This document shows, in pieces, positions 19,868-24,656 of a stretch of 24,656 bases of DNA. Source of the DNA: Haplomitrium mnioides (Eukaryota > Marchantiophyta > Haplomitriopsida > Calobryales); the NCBI GenBank assembly GCA_049999725.1, contig JBNGIS010033816.1, forward strand, positions 1 to 24,656. Direction: 5' to 3'. The notes under the pieces were generated by a model. It did no database searches. It was not told the origin of the DNA and saw only the letters and a list, made by a program, of their open reading frames with translations. Within the stretch, counting starts at the first letter, position 1, and each line of letters begins with the position of its first letter. The position numbers were made by a program, and so were the translations under genes.

Positions 19868-21388
19868 GTTTCGTTGATTCCCAATGTCCAGCCGGTCTGG
19901 ATTTGGTAACTGTCCAAAGCGTGTTGCTGTGTTTGGTTGAACCAGAGCGGGAATGATGAAAGAAGAAAAGAAAAGGGAAGAACGATACACAGTATGATCA
20001 GTACTGCGGGTCTCCGCGTATAGCGCGTATGTTTTAGATCCTGGTACCTGTTTATGTTCTCTTCTTAATGCAGGAAATCAAAAAGAATGGAATGAAATTG
20101 AAGTATCCTCTGAACTGAAAAAGGAAAAAATAGAGGAAAAGTAAATGTGCTGGACAAAAAAAAATGGTGGGGCTGGAGTAGAAACTGCCATGTAATACAT
20201 TTCTATGTTGAATAGATGTGTTGTTGTCGTCGGCTTTGTTTGTCGTTCGTCGCGGTCAGTTGTGGTCCGCTACTGTGCGTTGTCTTGCAGATTTGGGTCA
20301 GTAGGAGGTGTCTAGCAAGGAAAAGGTCTCAACCAGAGAGCACTCAAGGAGGAACCCTTTAGAGGAGCCAGTGAGCACAATCGAGCATGCAAGAGGCCGG
20401 TTAAGAAATCTGCAGCACAAGGGCACCCTGAACCACTTCAAGGTTCCTGATGACCAAGGAGAGTAGAATAGGCCAGAACTAGAGAGGGAGGACCCCAAAT
20501 CACCTGAACCGTAGATGCAACCTCAAGGAGAGGGACAAACCTCCAAACACACAAGGGCCAAAGGAGAAACCAGAGGGAGGGAAAAGAGAGCTTCCCTGAT
20601 CAGCCCAACCGGCGCATCACCAGACCACAGAGCATCGTTAGGGGAATGCAACAACCCAAGCACACCATGTACTAGAAGCATGGGTCGAGTGGGCCGAAGG
20701 GGAACCCGAGAAACCAAACGAAAAGCCGAGTCACCGCCAACTAGAGCCGACTGGACTTCGTGAAGGAAGCTGTGAAAAGGGAAACTCAAAAGGAGCTTTC
20801 AACTAGGAAGAGAGAGTAGCGCTGCACCAAGGTCGACGAAGGAGGAGAGCCGCGAGCACCAGGTCGACGAGGAAGAGGGAGCCGCGCTGCACCACGGTCG
20901 ACGAAGGAGGAGAGCGGCGCTGCACCAAGGTCTACGAAGGAGGAGAGCCGCGCTGCACCAAGGTCGACAAAGGAGGAGAGCCGCGCTGCACCAAGGTCGA
21001 CGAAGGAGGAGAGCCGCGCTGCACCAAGGAGGGAAGAAAAAAAAAGGAGGGAAAGAAAATGGGAGAAAAAAAAGGTTAAGGGGAAAAACAAACCCTTATT
21101 GTGAAATGCTCACATCCGCGAGAAATCGCCTCAGAGAGAAAAGAAAAAAAAAATAGGGAGGGTTAGCAAGGTTAGGAGAAAAAAAGGATTGAGGAGGAAA
21201 TTATACGCTAGTAGGAGAAATGTCGTGAGTGCAGAGCAATGTCGCGTTGGAGAAAAGAAACAAAATGGAGAGGTTGTTGTGGCGGCCGTAAGTGTGCATT
21301 CACAAAAAATTTCGCTGGAGCTCTTAACGTCGTGCCTGTAATGTCGTTGCCGTGAGTCTCTGTCTGTATGAAAAAAAAATCTCGTAGA
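19868..21388 (-). other. Unusually long copia leader
   Basis: Between primer site and gag lie 1.5 kb, far more than the usual few hundred bases or less. It includes a GC-richer segment (about 20290-20790) of unknown origin with several open but unrecognised stretches on both strands, the 33-bp array, and purine-rich runs near 21040-21190. The segment may be an acquired host or foreign fragment, or the leader of a subfamily. I see no protein motif in it. Confidence 0.5.
20818..21030. repeat. 33-bp GC-rich minisatellite in the leader
   Basis: About six and a half units of GCACCAAGGTCGACGAAGGA + GGAGAGCCGCGCT. The last three units start at 20955, 20988 and 21021, exactly 33 bases apart, and are nearly identical; the left units are more diverged and contain deletions. 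Each unit includes GTCGAC, a perfect six-base palindrome. Minus-strand translation gives an 11-residue repeat LGAARLSSFVD; I treat it as translated satellite. The high identity points to recent expansion compared with the rest of the element. Confidence 0.85.
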
Positions 21389-21407
21389 GTACTTCGTGCT
21401 AATAACG
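21389..21407 (-). other. Copia primer site, half tRNA-Ile type
   Basis: Directly after the 5' LTR (minus sense) comes CGTTATTAGCACGA. Its complement TCGTGCTAATAACG matches, from memory, the anticodon arm of plant tRNA-Ile(AAU), including the anticodon loop. This would mean priming from an internally cleaved tRNA, as known for Drosophila copia with initiator tRNA-Met, instead of from the 3' CCA end. No TGG-type site is present here. Confidence 0.6.
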
Positions 21408-21531
21408 TGTTGTAGCATATGAGATACACACACAGCAATAGACAGCGCCGCACTTTACTTCATGGATGAAATCCCACACGATGTTGTACATAGCCCTATC
21501 TATATATAGGGTTCATCCTAGTCATATAACA
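21408..21531 (-). repeat. Copia 5' LTR
   Basis: In minus sense it runs TGTTATATGACTAGGATGAA to CATATGCTACAACA and pairs with 14226-14385. Single-base differences are scattered along it (for example in the gagagaca/gagataca, agtgccg/agcgccg and catagat/catggat segments) and one AC unit is lost. A ctatatatag element close to the LTR start may serve as TATA box. Confidence 0.85.
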
Positions 21532-22736
21532 GTAATAGTATAAATATTAGATTATAAAAATAGAGATAAGTGAAGCAAACAGTAGTAACTCTCAAAATAT
21601 CTTGGGATGTTGAAAGTGGTTGTGAATTACAAAGAGGAATTGGAATTGAAACAAGGTTGCTTCTAGGTTGGAAGATGTGATAAGGTTACTTTTAGATTTT
21701 GAAGTAGAAGTAACTTGTAAGTGAGGAAGCTAAATGGTCTAAGGTTTCTAGCCACATTGGCCAACTTTCTATTTGAGAGCTCCTTTCAATTTGTTTGAAT
21801 TTTTGCTTGTGTTTTCTCTAGTATTTGCTTAGCTTGGCATTTGGTTGCTTTGGTGATTGTTTATCTTAGCATTTGATTTTGTCTTATTCGCCTTGAGTCT
21901 ATCTGTGAGTTCTTTTATATGTATTCTATATATTTAAGCATGATTATCCCAAACCACATAAATCACCGACATACAAACATCTCTATGTTCCATATTAACA
22001 ACACACAAACACACCACCCAAAGCATGTTGTAAGAAAATCAAGAAAATATTCTTTAGCTAAACACATGCTACAAAAAAAGATTCAAACATATCAAAAGAC
22101 AATTTTCAAAAGTGGACACAACTAGTCTAAGATTTCTTCATTAAGAAAGGAAAGCCCCACTAGTCGTAGCACCATGTTTCTATTCCTCACGTTTATTGTA
22201 TAGCAAGTTTCACCCTACCATCGTCAATTTGGTTTAGACTTTAGAATGTATCAAAGTGTATTATGATCACTAATCCATAAAAATACAAAGAGCTCTTCTA
22301 ACAAACCAATCAAGGCTTTTGCAATAAACACTAAGACAAAACTTAGTAGCAACACCAATATCCTAGCTCTTTGCTCATTGTTGTACCACCAAATTGATCA
22401 TATCCCTCTCTTTTTGTGATCAAAAAGCAAGGGGAAAAACCCCTTTCCTTGCTAACAAACCTCATTAATTGTCGTCAATATAAAACACTTATTTTAATGT
22501 ATTGTTAATCCATACTCTTCTCTGTTTCCATGTGTCACTTTGGCAATTGACAATCTAAATGGTCTATTTTACTTGTTTTCCTAAAAGATCCATCAAAAAA
22601 TTGATTATTTTTTATATTGACATACAAGAATAGAAATTACAAAAATTTGAATTAAACACAAAAATTAAATCTTAGAATTCAACAAAAATAATAAATAACA
22701 AAATTTTGATAAAACCCATTTTATATTTTATTGAAC
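21532..22736. other. AT-rich DNA without a gene
   Basis: No coding stretch is convincing; one open stretch at 21919-22125 is Asn/His/Lys-rich and looks non-coding. Two adjacent hairpins are visible: TTTTTG-tgat-CAAAAA at 22411-22426, and AGCAAGG...CCTTGCT at 22426-22453 enclosing GGGGAAAAACCCC. They resemble no known terminator in this setting. Confidence 0.5.
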
Positions 22737-22836
22737 NNNNNNNNNNNNNNNNNNNNNNNNNNNNNNNNNNNNNNNNNNNNNNNNNNNNNNNNNNNNNNNN
22801 NNNNNNNNNNNNNNNNNNNNNNNNNNNNNNNNNNNN
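22737..22836. other. Assembly gap of 100 N
   Basis: Exactly 100 N, the usual placeholder for a gap of unknown size. Adjacency of the two sides is therefore only inferred by the assembler. Confidence 0.98.
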
Positions 22837-24092
22837 CATGGTGAACTCTAATAGAGTTCTTCAACCAAAAGCAACTCAAGGTCCAAGCTAAGATCAAGAG
22901 TGCAAGCAAAAGCCAAGCAACCAAAGAACCCAAGTGATTCGAGAGGAACTCCAGAATGAGGAGTGAGGCTAAGAAGCCCTTCTATTTATACAAGAGAAGA
23001 GGGTGTCATCCCTCTTTCTTCACTTACAAGTCACTTCTCATTTCAGCCTTAAAGGTGACTCTCTACCAAAAGGTACTTCAAATACAAGTAACCTAAAAGT
23101 GACTCTCCACCAAAAGTGACTTCAAAAGCAAGTAATCCAATCTTAGCCCTAAAAGTGACTCACTACTACTTTCTTCACTCCTCTCTATTTTCTTCTAAAT
23201 AGCACAACCTTATGCTTGTACTATTACATTTTGAATGTAGACACCAAACCATGGTTTGTTGCATGTTTTTGTTGTTCTTCGTGCATTTTCTTATGCTTTC
23301 TACTTTTATATTTAGTCACTATTATAGGTTGTAACACTTCTCACCTAGCTCTTGGTATTTCTCTTTTAACTATTTAATAATATCTTTCTAATCTCATCTT
23401 CTCACCAAAATCTTAAATAAAAGAAAGGTTAGTAAATATTATGTTTAAGATTTTTAAATCTTACATGGCAACTTTGGTGTTTTACACGGACAACTCTCTA
23501 GCTGCAACTATAATTTTGAGCTTCTCGCAAGTTTGTTAGCATTCTACTTATAACACCATTTCATTTCTATCATTTATGAGGAATCTTTGTCGAAGTTTGA
23601 GTTCTACATCCTCAAATTTACAATACATTATATAAGCCAAAGTGGTCAAACTTGTAAACAGCTCGTGTTTGTTTAGTCAATAATTTGTAGAACACAATTG
23701 CAAGTGAAAATCATCTCAAATTTTGTCAAATCTTGTAAGTATTGAGGCTTATATTGTCCAAATTCTTCAAGGCTATTAGTAAATGTTTGCTTATGTCCAA
23801 ATAGAATCCAATACAATGAGATTTTTGGAGAATCTTGTTGAGACAACCTTTTCTTTAATTTCAACAAAAAAGATTGAGAAGATTTATAAGGTAAGATAAA
23901 ACACTACAACTTTTCTTCGATCTCAATAAAGAGACATTGAAAATAAAATGCTTCAATATCATCTTTGAAGATACCACGAGCATTGCCCAAGTGCTTTAGA
24001 GTTAGAATAAAGTTGCCATTTTTGCAAACACAAGAAGAAATCGATCTTTGCTAGCCTTCACACTTATGCTTCCAAAGTCATTGTGAGACCTC
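22837..24092. other. AT-rich DNA without a gene
   Basis: No reading frame with recognisable features. The stretch from 22980 to 23200 is rich in AAGTGACT and its variants; the rest is AT-rich with no structure that I can name. An open stretch at 23673-23867 (minus) shows no motif. Confidence 0.45.
23051..23138. repeat. 44-bp tandem duplication
   Basis: Two units (23051-23094 and 23095-23138) begin AAAaGTGACTCTCcACCAAA and end in CAAGTAA; a partial third copy starts at about 23151. Confidence 0.7.
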
Positions 24093-24656
24093 TTTCATGC
24101 ACTTCTTTGGATGTTCAATGTCAGACTTCTTTGTTGTGAAACTTTTTTGGATGCACTTCTTTGAATGCTCATTGTGACTTCTTTGTTGTGAAACTTCTTG
24201 CATGCACTTCTTTGGATGTTCATTGTGACTTCTTTGTTGTGAAACTTATTTGGATGCTCATTGTAACTCCTTTGTTGTGAAACTTTTTTGAATACACTTA
24301 TTTGGATGCTCATTGTGAGACTTCTTTGTTGTGAAACTTATTTGGATGCACTTCTTTGGATGCTCATTATGACTTCTTTGTTGTGAAACTTATTTGAATG
24401 CACTTTTTTGGATGCTCATTGTGAGANNNNNNNNNNGTTGTGAAACTTATTTGAATGCACTTTTTTGGATGCTCATTGTGAGATTTTTTTGTTATGAAAC
24501 TTATTTGGATGCACTTCTTTGGATGCTCATTATGACTTCTTTGTTGTGAAACTTCTTTGAATGCACTTCTTTAGATGCTAATTGTGAGACTTCTTTGTTA
24601 TGAAACTTATTTGGATGCTCATTGTGACTTCTTTGTTGTGAAACTTCTTTGAATGC
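24093..24656. repeat. 51-54 bp tandem array, runs off the right edge
   Basis: Units read tgCACTTCTTTGGATGCTCA, then TTGTGAgaCTTCTTTGTTGT, then GAAACTTaTTTGGA. About eleven copies are present; some (for example around 24250 and 24610) lack the CACTTCTTTGGATG part and are about 38 bases long. Within a unit the CTTCTTTG core is itself repeated, so the array probably grew from a shorter motif. A 10-N gap (24427-24436) interrupts one unit, consistent with assembly trouble in a near-identical array. Confidence 0.9.
24427..24436. other. Assembly gap of 10 N
   Basis: Ten N replace part of a repeat unit (expected bases are the CTTCTTT region), so the gap size is approximately right if the unit length is kept. 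Confidence 0.95.

Larger units (their letters stand above)
14226..21531 (-). mobile_element. Ty1/copia LTR retrotransposon, inactive
   Basis: Read on the minus strand: 5' LTR (21531-21408), tRNA-Ile-like primer site, long leader, gag, zinc knuckle, protease, integrase, reverse transcriptase, RNase H, polypurine tract, 3' LTR (14385-14226). The domain order PR-IN-RT-RH is diagnostic for Ty1/copia. All domains keep one reading phase across 5 kb, broken only by in-frame stops, so decay has been by substitution and by insertions in multiples of three. The outer flanking five-mers (cacta on the left, gtaat on the right) do not match, so no target-site duplication is visible. The LTRs differ at several bases besides the TA expansion, so insertion is not recent. 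Confidence 0.9.

Noticed and set aside
20786-21091. Repeat protein with LGAARLSSFVD units
   Set aside because: The 33-bp period keeps the frame open automatically; there is no signal, no conserved domain and no plausible start outside the array.
22411-22453. Rho-independent terminator or functional RNA hairpins
   Set aside because: Two short hairpins in AT-rich eukaryotic DNA with no gene upstream are expected by chance.
21690-23150. Inverted LTR pair suggested by CACTTACAAGT-like segments near 21715 and 23020
   Set aside because: The similarity is short and weak and fades on both sides, and an assembly gap lies between the segments.

Overview
The window looks like heterochromatic or intergenic nuclear DNA of a land plant with a large, repeat-rich genome. 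A gymnosperm or fern would fit, but the sequence does not settle the clade. The evidence is a plant-type Ty1/copia element, a Ty3/gypsy gag-protease remnant, introns with GT...pyrimidine-AG signals, and many degenerate tandem arrays. I see no intact host gene, no rRNA or tRNA gene and no prokaryotic operon structure. Two runs of N (100 at 22737-22836 and 10 at 24427-24436) show a draft assembly.

Layout. 1-226: minisatellite with a 24-bp unit, running off the left edge, followed by a splice-acceptor-like tract and a short exon-like open stretch. 464-2540: mostly unassigned, with an (AC)15 microsatellite and a weak Ty3-type LTR/primer-site junction near 660-675. 2560-3700: degenerate array of a 39-bp unit with a larger repeat superimposed. 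3700-4440: C/T-rich DNA and a purine tract. 4447-7011: a decayed gene with a Lys/Ser-rich N-terminal part and a ParB/sulfiredoxin-like core, split by an intron-like segment holding a second array of the 24-bp family (5950-6590). 7171-9850: about 36 diverged copies of a 73-bp satellite. 9839-12916: remnant of a Ty3/gypsy element on the minus strand (gag with three zinc knuckles, then a protease) that stops at the satellite. 12917-14225: probably its LTR and flank. 14226-21531: a nearly complete but dead Ty1/copia element on the minus strand. 21532-24090: AT-rich DNA with little recognisable. 24093-24656: a 51-54 bp tandem array running off the right edge.

The copia element is the best-defined object. 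It has short LTRs, a polypurine tract, a primer site that looks like half of a tRNA-Ile (AAU), and the domain order gag-PR-IN-RT-RNaseH in one uninterrupted reading phase. That phase is broken only by in-frame stops and is damaged at catalytic residues (integrase D to N; RNase H D to N and E to K). Much of this fits C-to-T decay of methylated DNA. Two minisatellites have grown inside it: a GC-rich 33-bp array in an unusually long leader, and a 36-bp array inserted in frame within the reverse transcriptase.

The most unusual theme is this set of minisatellites. Four separate arrays (24, 33, 36 and 39 bp) have periods divisible by three. The 24- and 36-bp units carry a short GGAC...GTCC-type dyad, the 39-bp unit carries a related but weaker one, and two of the arrays lie inside transcribed parts of an element or gene. 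No complete new biological system is evident.
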